From: Bradyrhizobium sp. WBOS07
GTDB taxonomy: Bacteria; Pseudomonadota; Alphaproteobacteria; Rhizobiales; Xanthobacteraceae
Assembly: GCF_024585165.1 (NCBI RefSeq)
Contig: NZ_CP029008.1
Location: forward strand, 4,538,501 to 4,602,500
Direction: 5' to 3'
Length of the DNA stretch: 64,000 nucleotides
Positions 8,473-15,982 of this stretch are shown here, one piece after another. Each line of letters starts with the position of its first letter. Positions within the stretch are counted from its first letter, which is position 1. The position numbers and the translations under genes were made by a program. A model generated the notes under the pieces. It had not been told where the DNA came from and did not search any database. It was given only the letters and a program-made list of their open reading frames with translations.

Positions 8473-9492
8473 TCAGGATTGTTTCGTGGCCTGCGGCGTA
8501 ATGTGCCGGTGTGATGTTTTCCGCGCCGCGCGGTAGCGCGCGGCCATCGCCCGCGTCAGTTCCGTCATCTTGTCGCGGAGATCGGCGGGCTCCAGCACTT
8601 CGGCCTCGGGGCCGAGCCGCAATAATTCGGCCGCGGCGTGCCAGGATGTCTTGCCGACAGGCACGCGCGCAATGCGCCAGCCGTCGGCATCGCCGGTCTC
8701 TGCGAGCTGCGTACGCGCCTTGACGTAAGGCTGGCTCAATGCGTCGAGCAGCTTGACGCCGAACGGCGACAGCCGCACCACCGCGACATTGGGATGCATC
8801 TCGGCCTCGAGGCGAAGTGTCGCGGCCTGTCAATAGGCGGCAAGGTCGAAATCGGTGGGGCGCTCGAAGTTCTCGTCGAGCGCCGCGCAGTCGAGCACGC
8901 GCGCGACACGATAGGTGCGCACGCTAGCGTCGACCTGGCCCGCGAGGTACCAGTTCCCGCCCTTCAGCACGAGGCCGAGCGGCGCGAGGCGGCGCTGCTT
9001 CTCGGAACGCCAGCTCTGGTAGCGGATTTTTATCAATGTCCCGCGCAGCACCGCGCCGGCAATCGTGCGTAGATGTTTCGGTTCTTCCGCCTCGCCAAAC
9101 CAGCCCGGCGCATCCAGGTGAAAGCGCTCCTGCATACGATTGGCGTCCTCGCGCAGATGGGCGGGCAGCGCCGCCATCAGCTTGTTCTGCGCGGCGATCA
9201 TCGCCGCATCGAGGCCGAGGGCCGCCGCAGGACCGGGCAATCCGGTCAGGAACAGCGCGCCGGCCTCGCTCTGCGACAGGCCGTTCAGTCGCACGCGGTA
9301 GCCGTCGAGCAGGCGGTAACCGCCCTCTGCGCCGCGGTCGGCGTAGACGGGCACGCCCGACGCCGCGAGCGCGTCGATGTCGCGATAGATCGTGCGCACC
9401 GAGACCTCGCAGGACTTCGCAAGCTCGGGCGCGGTGACCTGCCCCCTGGCTTGGAGGATGGTGAGGATCGACAGCATCCGGCTCGCGCGCAT
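8473..9492 (-). pseudogene. YafY-type WYL regulator interrupted by an in-frame TGA
   Basis: Reading the minus strand from 9492 gives an N-terminal HTH (RMLSILTILQARGQVTAPEL) and a WYL domain for 220 residues, up to FDLAAY, where TGA at 8832-8830 stops the frame. The same frame continues without further stops through QAATLRLEAEMHPNVAVV to a natural end at 8473. The full 340-codon length equals a normal YafY/WYL protein. Relatives usually have Trp at this point (AYW), so TGG changed to TGA is the simplest explanation. A truncated protein lacking the C-terminal part may still bind DNA. A sequencing error or readthrough is also possible. The divergent neighbour is a glutathione transferase. Confidence 0.8.
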
Positions 9493-9504
9493 GATTTCCT
9501 TAAA

Positions 9505-9533
9505 CCATACCTGACAGGGGATGTCAGGTATGG
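9505..9533. promoter_or_regulatory. Operator-like inverted repeat in WYL/GST intergenic region
   Basis: Two perfect 12-base arms, CCATACCTGACA and TGTCAGGTATGG, surround a 5-base spacer. The repeat lies 13 bases before the WYL regulator start and 49 bases before the GST start, so one site could control both divergent genes. This is the usual place for a WYL/YafY regulator operator. Confidence 0.75.
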
Positions 9534-9581
9534 GTCTCTACAAGATGCGCCTTGCCAGAGAGCGCCCCGGGAGAGCCTGCC

Positions 9582-10226
9582 ATGACCGATCCGAACCGCA
9601 TCACGCTGTATTACTCGCCGCAAAGCCGCGCCACCGGCACGCGGGTGCTGCTGGAGGAGCTGGGCGCGCCCTATGATCTCCACGTCCTCAACATGAAGGC
9701 CGGCGAGCAGCGGAAGCCGGCCTATCTCGCCATCAATCCGCTCGGCAAGGTCCCGGCGATCCGCCACGGCGAGGCCCTGGTGACCGAGCAGGTCGCGATC
9801 ACCATCTATCTCGCTGATCTCTTCCCGCAGGCGGGTCTGACACCTGCGCTGAACGATCCTCTGCGCGGCCCATATCTACGCTGGATCGCCTATTACGGCT
9901 CATCCTTCGAGCCGGCGCTGATCGACAAGTTCATGCAGCGCGAGCCGGCGCCCATCACGCAGTCGCCCTATGCCGACTACGACACCATGCTCGGCGCGCT
10001 CGAAGCGCAGCTGTCGAGGGGGCCGTATCTGCTCGGCGAGCGTATGACAGCCGCCGATGTGTTGTGGGGCGTCGCGTTCAGCTGGACCATGATGTTCGGC
10101 ATCGTCCCGAAGAAGGACGTCTTCGTCCGCTACGCCGAGCGCATGACCTCGCGACCGACATTCCAGCGCATCAACGCGGCGGATGAGGAGATGGCCGCGC
10201 AGCATGCCAAGGCGATTCCGAGCTAA
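9582..10226 (+). CDS. Glutathione S-transferase family protein
   Basis: A 214-residue protein with an N-terminal thioredoxin-fold GST domain (ITLYYSPQSRATGTRVLLEE and the KVPAIRHGEALVTEQVAI segment, with the cis-Pro of VPAI) and a helical C-terminal domain (GPYLLGERMTAADVLW, the N-capping region). It probably conjugates or isomerises small electrophiles with glutathione in the cytoplasm. A GGGAG site precedes the ATG. It diverges from the interrupted WYL regulator across an operator-like repeat, which suggests it is that regulator's target. Confidence 0.88.
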   Translation: MTDPNRITLYYSPQSRATGTRVLLEELGAPYDLHVLNMKAGEQRKPAYLAINPLGKVPAIRHGEALVTEQVAITIYLADLFPQAGLTPALNDPLRGPYLRWIAYYGSSFEPALIDKFMQREPAPITQSPYADYDTMLGALEAQLSRGPYLLGERMTAADVLWGVAFSWTMMFGIVPKKDVFVRYAERMTSRPTFQRINAADEEMAAQHAKAIPS

Positions 10227-10239
10227 GCTGTTAAGCCAA

Positions 10240-10299
10240 CCTCCGCTGTCCTCCCGGGACGCGCGCTTGAGGCGCGCTTGTCCGGGACTACAGCGGAGG
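10240..10299. repeat. Palindromic intergenic element between convergent genes
   Basis: A CCTCCGCTGT... arm pairs with ...ACAGCGGAGG, with inner complementary GTCCCGGG-type and GCGCGC segments. It lies between the convergent GST and enoyl-CoA hydratase genes and may act as a bidirectional terminator. Confidence 0.6.
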
Positions 10300-10310
10300 G
10301 TTTGGCTCCC

Positions 10311-11096
10311 TCAAAACCGCGGCGCTCTCTTCTCTGCGAACGCCTTGATGCCTTCCTTGATCTCCTCGCCGCGCATGCTGTCGCGGTGGCGCTGGTCGGC
10401 GGCGCGATCATCGAGCTCGCCGCGGGCGAATTCGTTGATGGCGCGCTTCATGCCGGCCATCGCCTGCGGCGCGTTGCCGGCGAGAACCGTCGCGAGTTGG
10501 TCGACCTCCTCGTCCAGGTACTCCACCGGCACCATCGCGGTGAGATAGCCGATCCGCAGCATCTCCGGGGCACTGATCTTTTGCGCGGTCAGGAACAGTC
10601 GCTTCGCGTTGTCGATGCCGAGCCGGGTGACGTAGCGCTTGATGCCGCTCCGATAATAATGCAGCCCGAGCCGAGCCGCCGGCATGAACATCTCGGCGGT
10701 GTCGACGCCGATGCGGAAATCGCAGGCGAGCGCGAGATCGGTCGAGCCGCCATAGACGCCGCCGTTGAGCCGGCAGATCGTCGGCACGCCGAGATCCTCC
10801 AGCCGGTTGACGACGAGTTCGAAGGCAGAGCCCGCGCTCTGCTGCTCGTTTGCGCTGACGGCGCGCTCGGCGACCGAGTTGAGGTCATACCCGGCGGAGA
10901 AGGCGCGGCCGGTGCCGGTCAGCACCAGCACGCGGATGGCTGGATCGGCCTCGATCAGGTCGAACAGCCTGACCAGTTCGTCGAGGTCTTCCGCCTGGAG
11001 CCGGTTGAGATGCTTCGGCCGGTTGAGGCGGATGGTGGCGCGTGCGCCGTCGCATTGGAGCAGGGGGCTGGTCGCTGCGTCGGTGACGTCCGACAT
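10311..11096 (-). CDS. Enoyl-CoA hydratase/isomerase family protein
   Basis: A 261-residue crotonase-fold protein. It has the N-terminal ATIRLNRPKHLNRLQ strand, the oxyanion segment GTGRAFSAGYDLNSV and the CoA-binding region (RLNGGVYGGSTDLALACDFR). At the position of the first catalytic Glu of hydratases the sequence reads GGSTDLALA, so the classic Glu is replaced by Asp or lost; activity may differ from plain hydration. The ATG at 11096 follows GGAGAC. Its operon partner is unclear; a small membrane gene lies upstream on the same strand. Function in fatty acid or aromatic acid breakdown is plausible but not proven. Confidence 0.85.
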   Translation of the reverse strand: MSDVTDAATSPLLQCDGARATIRLNRPKHLNRLQAEDLDELVRLFDLIEADPAIRVLVLTGTGRAFSAGYDLNSVAERAVSANEQQSAGSAFELVVNRLEDLGVPTICRLNGGVYGGSTDLALACDFRIGVDTAEMFMPAARLGLHYYRSGIKRYVTRLGIDNAKRLFLTAQKISAPEMLRIGYLTAMVPVEYLDEEVDQLATVLAGNAPQAMAGMKRAINEFARGELDDRAADQRHRDSMRGEEIKEGIKAFAEKRAPRF

Positions 11097-11158
11097 TCTT
11101 GTCTCCATCGTACCTGTTTTGGAGGGCGCGGCGTTTCGCCTCGGCGTCGCCGCCGGTC

Positions 11159-11308
11159 TTAGCGAGATCGGGATGCCGTGCCATCTCGAAGCTGTCGCAG
11201 GCCCGGAACGTGCGGCACCGCGTCGAGCACCCAGAGCACGCCGCCGGTCCGACAGCAAGACCTGCCGAGCACGCTGATGGTGACCGCGGCGCAGGCCGCC
11301 TTGGTCAT
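11159..11308 (-). CDS. Possible 49-residue small protein, uncertain
   Basis: An ATG lies 5 bases after the stop of the small membrane protein gene and opens 49 codons with strong GC3 bias in the first 37 or so (TKAACAAVTISVLG...). No known domain is visible. The neighbouring frame from 11184 also looks partly coding (MARHPDLAKTGGDAEAKRR), so a frameshifted or decayed small gene is possible. I am not confident it is expressed. Confidence 0.25.
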   Translation of the reverse strand: MTKAACAAVTISVLGRSCCRTGGVLWVLDAVPHVPGLRQLRDGTASRSR

Positions 11309-11313
11309 GGGGT

Positions 11314-11532
11314 CTACCTGAAATGCGGCGGCTCGTCGTAACCGCGACGGCTGCTGAAGAACAGCAGCACCATCAGCCCGACGCCGACGATGATGGAAAA
11401 CCCCGCGCCCAGCGCCAGCGCCACATAGCCTTCCGTCGGAATCGGCTCGCCTTCGACCGCTATTGCGGAATAGGCGAAGTAGCCGGCCGCCGCCAGCATT
11501 CCCAGGAGGAGGATGATGAGGAGTGCACGCAT
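11314..11532 (-). CDS. Small two-helix membrane protein, hypothetical
   Basis: A 72-residue protein with two hydrophobic helices (about 2-24 and 38-60) joined by a short acidic loop, VEGEPIPTEG, and a short charged C-terminus. It is probably an inner-membrane protein with both ends on the same side. No function is recognised. It lies downstream of the TAXI-like gene on the same strand, with a 149-base gap. Confidence 0.7.
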   Translation of the reverse strand: MRALLIILLLGMLAAAGYFAYSAIAVEGEPIPTEGYVALALGAGFSIIVGVGLMVLLFFSSRRGYDEPPHFR

Positions 11533-11681
11533 GCGGAGGTTTCCGGTTGCAACGGAACCAACGGTTGCAGATCGCGCTAGTTCCTACCGACAGGGCGGAG
11601 GTCCCAGCCCCAGCCGCGCACCCGGACGCAATGCAGCACGTCGTGATGCGCTGCAGCGGCGGCCTCGAACGACCCGGCTGC

Positions 11682-13127
11682 TCAGGCGCTCTGGGCGGTC
11701 TTGACGACCACGACATTGCTGTCGTCGTGCGGGGCGGGCCCGGTGCCCGGCGCCGACGTCTCGGTCTCGCTGGCATGACGTTTCAGATAGTCGCGGCGCA
11801 TGCCGATCTCGTCGCGGACGAACTCGTAGCCCAGCTTGAAGGTGTCGAGCCCATCGGTACTGATCGTGCCGTCTCGCAGTCCGATGACGGCGCCGCGCAG
11901 GATGCCCTCGAGCTCGTCCTGAAGACATTCGAGCTGATCCAGCGAGTGGGCGTGCTCGATCCGCTCGCCGATGTCGAGGATGGCGGTGGAGAGTTCGCTG
12001 GCCTTCTCCGGCGCGATGCGGGTGATCTTGGCGTAGATCGCGGCGAAGATCGAGCCGATGACGCTGAGCGCGGCGGCGCCCACATACATCAAGTCGCTGT
12101 ACTTATCCATGAACGACTTGGTGTCGTCGTTGATGTAATCGGCCGCGCCCTGGTGCGCCATCACGAAGGCGTCCTTCTCGACAGAGGCCGGCTCGATCCT
12201 GGTGGCAAAGCCGTTGTCGAGCCCGAGCGCGGATTTGTTCTCGTAGACGATGCGGGCGAGCTCGCCTCCCGTGCTCGGGGACATCCTGGATTGCGCCACC
12301 AGCAGCCATTCCAGCCCGATCGTGTCGAGGTCGTCATCGGGAATTTGCGGGGATGTCGACAGCGTGCCTGCCGTCAGCGTCTCGCTGGAAATGCCGGGAA
12401 GCCTGCGCGCCAGCGCCTTGGCCTCGTCGATCGCGTTGAGCGTGAAGCCGCCGCGCTTGGCGACCTGCTCATAGGTCTTGTCCCGCACCGCCCTGGAGGC
12501 ATGGACGATGGCGACGACCGCGCCAAAGCCGCTTGCCGGTGCGAACAGCTTGTCGAGCGTTGCGCCCTGCGGCGCCATCTGGATCTTCGCCGCGTCCGGA
12601 CCGTCGGGGATGTCGAGAATGCTGCGCACGAAGGCGAGGGAGGATTCGCTCTCGGCGAGAACGGCGACCTTCTTCTTCTTCAGCTCGGCGATCGATTTGA
12701 TCTTCCTGTTGCCGGGGCCGAGCAGGAGCACGAGATCGTGCTCGAGGATCGCGAGCGTGCGCGCCCGCAGCGGGACCTTGGCGTCGGTGCGCAGGACGGC
12801 GAGGTCGGCCTGCTTGCGGTCGAATTGTGCGAGCGCCTTGGTGCTGTCGGCGTTGTTGACGATCTTGATGCGCAAGCGCGAGGCGTTGGACGTCAGCACC
12901 GTGGCGAGCTTGGCCGCGAACAGCGCCTCGTCGCTGTTGGGGGCGCCGACGGCAAAGGTCAGCGTTTCCGAATTGTGCAGCATCGCGCGGCCGGCCCAGA
13001 CGGTGGCCAGCGACAACAGCAGGGTCAGCACGACGTAGAGGAAGACCTGCTGCTGATTGGTCTTGATCACCTTGGGGCGCCGGGGCGGCGGTTCGGCAAG
13101 TGACGAAATCGGGCCTTCAGTACTCAT
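11682..13127 (-). CDS. TAXI family TRAP-type solute-binding protein, membrane anchored
   Basis: A 481-residue protein with an N-terminal transmembrane helix (about 28-45), a periplasmic NMT1/TAXI-like binding domain (about 55-320), a second transmembrane helix (about 347-366) and a ~115-residue cytoplasmic C-terminal region with predicted helices. Normal TAXI proteins are free periplasmic subunits of about 320 residues that feed a fused TRAP permease. Here no permease gene is nearby and the protein is tethered at both ends, so a sensor-like role is as likely as transport. The ligand is unknown. Confidence 0.8.
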   Translation of the reverse strand: MSTEGPISSLAEPPPRRPKVIKTNQQQVFLYVVLTLLLSLATVWAGRAMLHNSETLTFAVGAPNSDEALFAAKLATVLTSNASRLRIKIVNNADSTKALAQFDRKQADLAVLRTDAKVPLRARTLAILEHDLVLLLGPGNRKIKSIAELKKKKVAVLAESESSLAFVRSILDIPDGPDAAKIQMAPQGATLDKLFAPASGFGAVVAIVHASRAVRDKTYEQVAKRGGFTLNAIDEAKALARRLPGISSETLTAGTLSTSPQIPDDDLDTIGLEWLLVAQSRMSPSTGGELARIVYENKSALGLDNGFATRIEPASVEKDAFVMAHQGAADYINDDTKSFMDKYSDLMYVGAAALSVIGSIFAAIYAKITRIAPEKASELSTAILDIGERIEHAHSLDQLECLQDELEGILRGAVIGLRDGTISTDGLDTFKLGYEFVRDEIGMRRDYLKRHASETETSAPGTGPAPHDDSNVVVVKTAQSA

Positions 13128-13504
13128 GGCAGCACTCTGGCCTTATTGTCTCGGTGGTGGGCAGCTCGCGGATGCGATCGCGGGGCGCGCCCTAAAATTT
13201 GTAAACGTCTGAAAAAAGAACGGTATTCTCTATCTGGGATGATAGCGCGAAGGTCACGGAAAGCAAATTTCGAGCCGAAGGTAACCTTACGCGGGGCTTC
13301 CGCGGCCATGGCTCGCCCCTATGCCCGGTTAGCCACACTTGGCGAATTTCCGGTTCCCCCGGCTGCATTCCGCCGCGGGAGATGTCATAAATCGCGCCTT
13401 CCGGCGATTTGACCGGTCCAGACCTGGTCCAATAATAAGTTGCGCTGAACGCTCCAATTTTCCTTGTCACGTCAATGAGGGCGTCAGCCTTGTCGTTTCC
13501 ACCC
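13128..13504. other. Gap of about 380 bases, no gene seen
   Basis: Short open frames here lack the GC3 pattern of the neighbours and no RNA gene is recognised. It should hold the divergent promoters of the TAXI-like and DUF3307 genes; I could not identify them with confidence. Confidence 0.5.
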
Positions 13505-13891
13505 ATGTCATCGGCGGTTCCGGTCGAAGCGCTCATTGGCTGGATGTTGCTGCTCACTTTCAAGCACATCATCGCCGACTTCGTCCTCCAGACCGCCTGG
13601 ATGGCGCATGGCAAGGACCAGAAGCACGGCTGGGCCCTGCCGCTTCTGGTGCACTGCCTCGTTCACCTTGCGGTTGCACTGCCGCTGATCCTGATCGTGG
13701 CGCCGAAATTCTGGTTCGTGGCCTTCATCGACTTCGTGATCCACATCACGATCGACCGCGCCAAGGGGTTCGTCTCGGCGAATTTCGGGGTCGACCTGGC
13801 GCATCCCTGGTTCTGGACCCTGATCGGCGTCGACCAGGCGCTGCATCATCTGACCGGCTTCGGCCTTTCCATCTTCATGGCGGCGAACTGA
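13505..13891 (+). CDS. DUF3307 membrane protein
   Basis: A 128-residue membrane protein matching the DUF3307 pattern: three or four hydrophobic helices, with conserved polar motifs inside them (FKHIIADFVLQT, the HCLVHL segment, DFVIHITIDRAKG and DQALHHLTG). The histidine/aspartate spacing suggests metal or proton chemistry in the membrane, but no function is established. I chose the ATG at 13505 because family members begin close to this point; an in-frame ATG at 13475 would add 10 residues. Neither has a good ribosome site. Confidence 0.8.
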   Translation: MSSAVPVEALIGWMLLLTFKHIIADFVLQTAWMAHGKDQKHGWALPLLVHCLVHLAVALPLILIVAPKFWFVAFIDFVIHITIDRAKGFVSANFGVDLAHPWFWTLIGVDQALHHLTGFGLSIFMAAN

Positions 13892-13907
13892 GACCAGCGA
13901 TTGATCC

Positions 13908-14015
13908 CGTAGCCCGGATGGAGCGAAGCGCAATCCGGGATTCGTTCCAGACGGCGCAACCGAGCGATGCGGTTAGTCTGGCCCCGGATTACGCTTGCGC
14001 TCCATCCGGGCTACG
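13908..14015. repeat. GTAGCCCGGATGGAGC palindromic element, copy 1
   Basis: Two inverted arms of about 32 bases begin CGTAGCCCGGATGGAGCG and end in the complementary CGCTCCATCCGGGCTACG. The loop holds the unrelated middle. A second copy is at 50960-51048. The element sits downstream of the DUF3307 gene and can form a long hairpin. Confidence 0.85.
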
Positions 14016-14150
14016 CAGCTCCTCACGAGCTTCTTCCTGCGGCTCCTGATTCGTCCACAGGCGCAAGCACCCCGGGTGACTACCGGCCGGCGTGGTTAAC
14101 CTTTCATTAGAGAATTGCGCTGCATCTTCCTCACACGAGGGAGAACTGCA

Positions 14151-14549
14151 ATGTTTTCAAGCCGCGACGCCTTTGAAAGCGATTTCTGCCCGGTTCGCGA
14201 CGAACTCCTTGGCGAGATGTACCGCGCCAGCGAGAGTGGCCTGCCGAGGTTGGTTGAGAGTGTTTCCCCTGACGCACGCGCCAGGCTGGCGCTGTTCTGC
14301 TATCGCCGCAACCATTTGCATTCGCTGGCGGTCGTGATCGCAGCGAGCTGCACCGAGCGCGATCTGATCGAGAACGGCGGCCGTGTCGGCTCGACGCTCT
14401 ATGCGCTGTCGCGGGAGGGCGCGGCGAAAGCCTCGCCGTCGCTGTCGGGCGGCCGCAAGCCGATCACGCTGTCGACCAAGCCGCTGTCGGTGCTCGCCCC
14501 GCTCGATGACGAGCTCGACGACGAGATCGGCGAAGCCGTTCCTGCCTAA
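14151..14549 (+). CDS. Conserved hypothetical protein
   Basis: A 132-residue soluble protein without recognised domains. The C-terminus is low-complexity and acidic (LDDELDDEIGEA). The middle (ARLALFCYRRNHLHSLAVVIAASC) is helical with a His/Cys mix. A GGAGAA site precedes the ATG. It overlaps the end of the convergent YkgJ-type gene by 4 bases. A TTAA-N7-TTAG motif at 14096-14110 resembles a CtrA half-consensus and may hint at cell-cycle control, but this is weak. Confidence 0.65.
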   Translation: MFSSRDAFESDFCPVRDELLGEMYRASESGLPRLVESVSPDARARLALFCYRRNHLHSLAVVIAASCTERDLIENGGRVGSTLYALSREGAAKASPSLSGGRKPITLSTKPLSVLAPLDDELDDEIGEAVPA

Positions 14550-14869
14550 ACGATTGCGATCGACGGCAATCCGAACTTCCGCCGCGCCATCGCGCATTCG
14601 GCATCGCCCGGCATGCAGGTGCGGCACACCTCCGGCCGCGCCGCATAGATGCCGCATGCGGTGGCTTTTCCGATGTCCCCCTGCAGGGCCGAGCAGCGAT
14701 CGCCCTCGCAGCGCATGCCGGACTGGCGTTCGTTGACCAGCGTCTCCGGAATCGCAGCGAGCTCCTCGTCGCTCTCGATCGAGAAGCGCGGCCAGTTGGC
14801 CGAATAGCCGCAGCACGCGCCGCAACTCTGGCAGCAGCTCGACGGATCGATGGGGGAGCTCTCCTGCAT
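14546..14869 (-). CDS. YkgJ family cysteine cluster protein
   Basis: A 107-residue protein with the zinc/iron-chelating cysteine cluster pattern of YkgJ-like proteins: CCQSCGACC at the N-terminus, then MRCEGDRC, ACGIYAARPEVCRTC and a final Cys near 92. About ten cysteines suggest metal binding. No catalytic role is known. Its ATG at 14869 lies next to the stop of the upstream WYL regulator (14875), so the two are likely translated from one mRNA. Confidence 0.85.
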   Translation of the reverse strand: MQESSPIDPSSCCQSCGACCGYSANWPRFSIESDEELAAIPETLVNERQSGMRCEGDRCSALQGDIGKATACGIYAARPEVCRTCMPGDAECAMARRKFGLPSIAIV

Positions 14870-14874
14870 CCTCG

Positions 14875-15573
14875 TCACGTGTCCTTTGGCGGGCCCCAGA
14901 CCAGGCTCTGCCGCCATCTTGCGCGCAGCACGTCGCGACGTTCCGGATATTTCTCGTCGAGATAGTTCGCCTCGACGACCCGGTCGGTGCGGAAGCTGCG
15001 GAAGTCGCCGCGCAGCTCGCACCAGGCGGCAAGCAGCCGCACCGCTTCGAGATAGCCGACCGAGATCGGCCAGATCATGCGCTCGCTGGCGCGGCCCTGC
15101 TCGTCGCGATAGCGCAGCATGATCTTCTTGCCTTCGTGGATCTGGGTGCGGGTGCGCGCCATGTCCAGGCGGTCCGGCTCCCTGTTCCAGCTTGGGCGCG
15201 CGCGGCTCGCCGGCTCCAGCACGAAGGGGCGCAAGCGTTCGGGCACGGTGTCTGCGATCTTGGCCATCAGATCTTCGGCCGCGCGCGCCAGCGCCGAATC
15301 GGCGTGGCCGGCGACCCATTGCGCGCCCAGCACGGCCGCCTCGATCTCGTCGGGCGTCAGCATCAAGGGCGGCAGGTCAAATCCCTTCTCCAGGATGTAG
15401 CCCATGCCGGCTTCGCCGCGGATCGGCACGCGCTGGCCGATCAGCGTTGCGATGTCGCGATAGATCGTGCGCTTCGAGGTCTCGAGCTCGGCCGCGATGG
15501 CGTCCGCCGTCAGCGGCTTACGCGTGCGCCTCAGCACCTGGATGATCTGAAACAGCCGGTCGGCGCGTCTCAT
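14875..15573 (-). CDS. YafY-type WYL-domain transcriptional regulator
   Basis: A 232-residue protein with an N-terminal HTH (RRADRLFQIIQVLRRTRKPL, then TADAIAAELETSKRTIYRDI) and a WYL domain (about 130-200, including RYRDEQGRASERMIWPISVG). WYL domains bind nucleic acid or small ligands and switch the regulator. It is intact, unlike the related gene at 8473-9492. It diverges from a short hypothetical gene followed by a GST-like gene across a dyad at 15616-15639, and heads an operon with the YkgJ-type gene. Confidence 0.9.
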   Translation of the reverse strand: MRRADRLFQIIQVLRRTRKPLTADAIAAELETSKRTIYRDIATLIGQRVPIRGEAGMGYILEKGFDLPPLMLTPDEIEAAVLGAQWVAGHADSALARAAEDLMAKIADTVPERLRPFVLEPASRARPSWNREPDRLDMARTRTQIHEGKKIMLRYRDEQGRASERMIWPISVGYLEAVRLLAAWCELRGDFRSFRTDRVVEANYLDEKYPERRDVLRARWRQSLVWGPPKDT

Positions 15574-15615
15574 GACAATTCTCTTATCGGTGGTTTTTCA
15601 GCAAGCGGCGCGCGG

Positions 15616-15639
15616 CTGCTGACAGGATGTTGGCAGCAG
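15616..15639. promoter_or_regulatory. Imperfect dyad, candidate WYL regulator operator
   Basis: CTGCTGACAGGA faces TGTTGGCAGCAG; 9 of 12 positions are complementary. It lies 43 bases before the WYL regulator start and 47 bases before the divergent gene start. The half-site CTGCTG-CA recurs in the perfect palindrome at 15909-15938. Confidence 0.55.
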
Positions 15640-15685
15640 GGGGGTTCTATACCGGGACAACACATCGACTGAAGGGGATTTGTCC

Positions 15686-15946
15686 ATGATCATTCCAACC
15701 CATTTCGGCCCGGCGATTCCGATGCTGCGGGCACAGGCGTGGTCCGTATCGGCATTCGGCCGCCTCGTTTCGCTCGATCTCATGGCCGTCGATCTCCGGT
15801 TTGCTCTCGCAAGCGTGGTGGCACGCTCGCTGACCCAGGCCGCGGACGCGCTGGTCCGCCACGTGATGGGCCGCGCCTGGCGGGGAGCCCGCTTCGCAGA
15901 ACATATCACGGCTGCTGCCACCATGGTGGCAGCAGCCGGTCGCTAG
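15686..15946 (+). CDS. Short hypothetical protein between WYL regulator and GST
   Basis: An 86-residue frame with an AAGGGGAT site before the ATG. The product is helical, rich in Ala and Arg, with no recognised domain (VDLRFALASVVARSLTQAAD...). It ends with codons embedded in a perfect 30-base palindrome. It is 36 bases upstream of the GST-like gene and probably co-transcribed. It could be a real small protein or a spacer that happens to be open. Confidence 0.5.
   Translation: MIIPTHFGPAIPMLRAQAWSVSAFGRLVSLDLMAVDLRFALASVVARSLTQAADALVRHVMGRAWRGARFAEHITAAATMVAAAGR
15909..15938. promoter_or_regulatory. 30-base perfect palindrome
   Basis: A 15-base arm CGGCTGCTGCCACCA is followed directly by its exact complement, with no spacer. 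It overlaps the last codons of the 86-residue frame and lies 44 bases before the GST-like gene. Its CTGCTGCCA half-site matches the dyad at 15616-15639, suggesting a second binding site for the same WYL regulator; as RNA it could also form a hairpin. Confidence 0.6.
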
Positions 15947-15982
15947 GTTCCGTCGACTTTCGAGAGGTTCAGGAGAGCTCGC

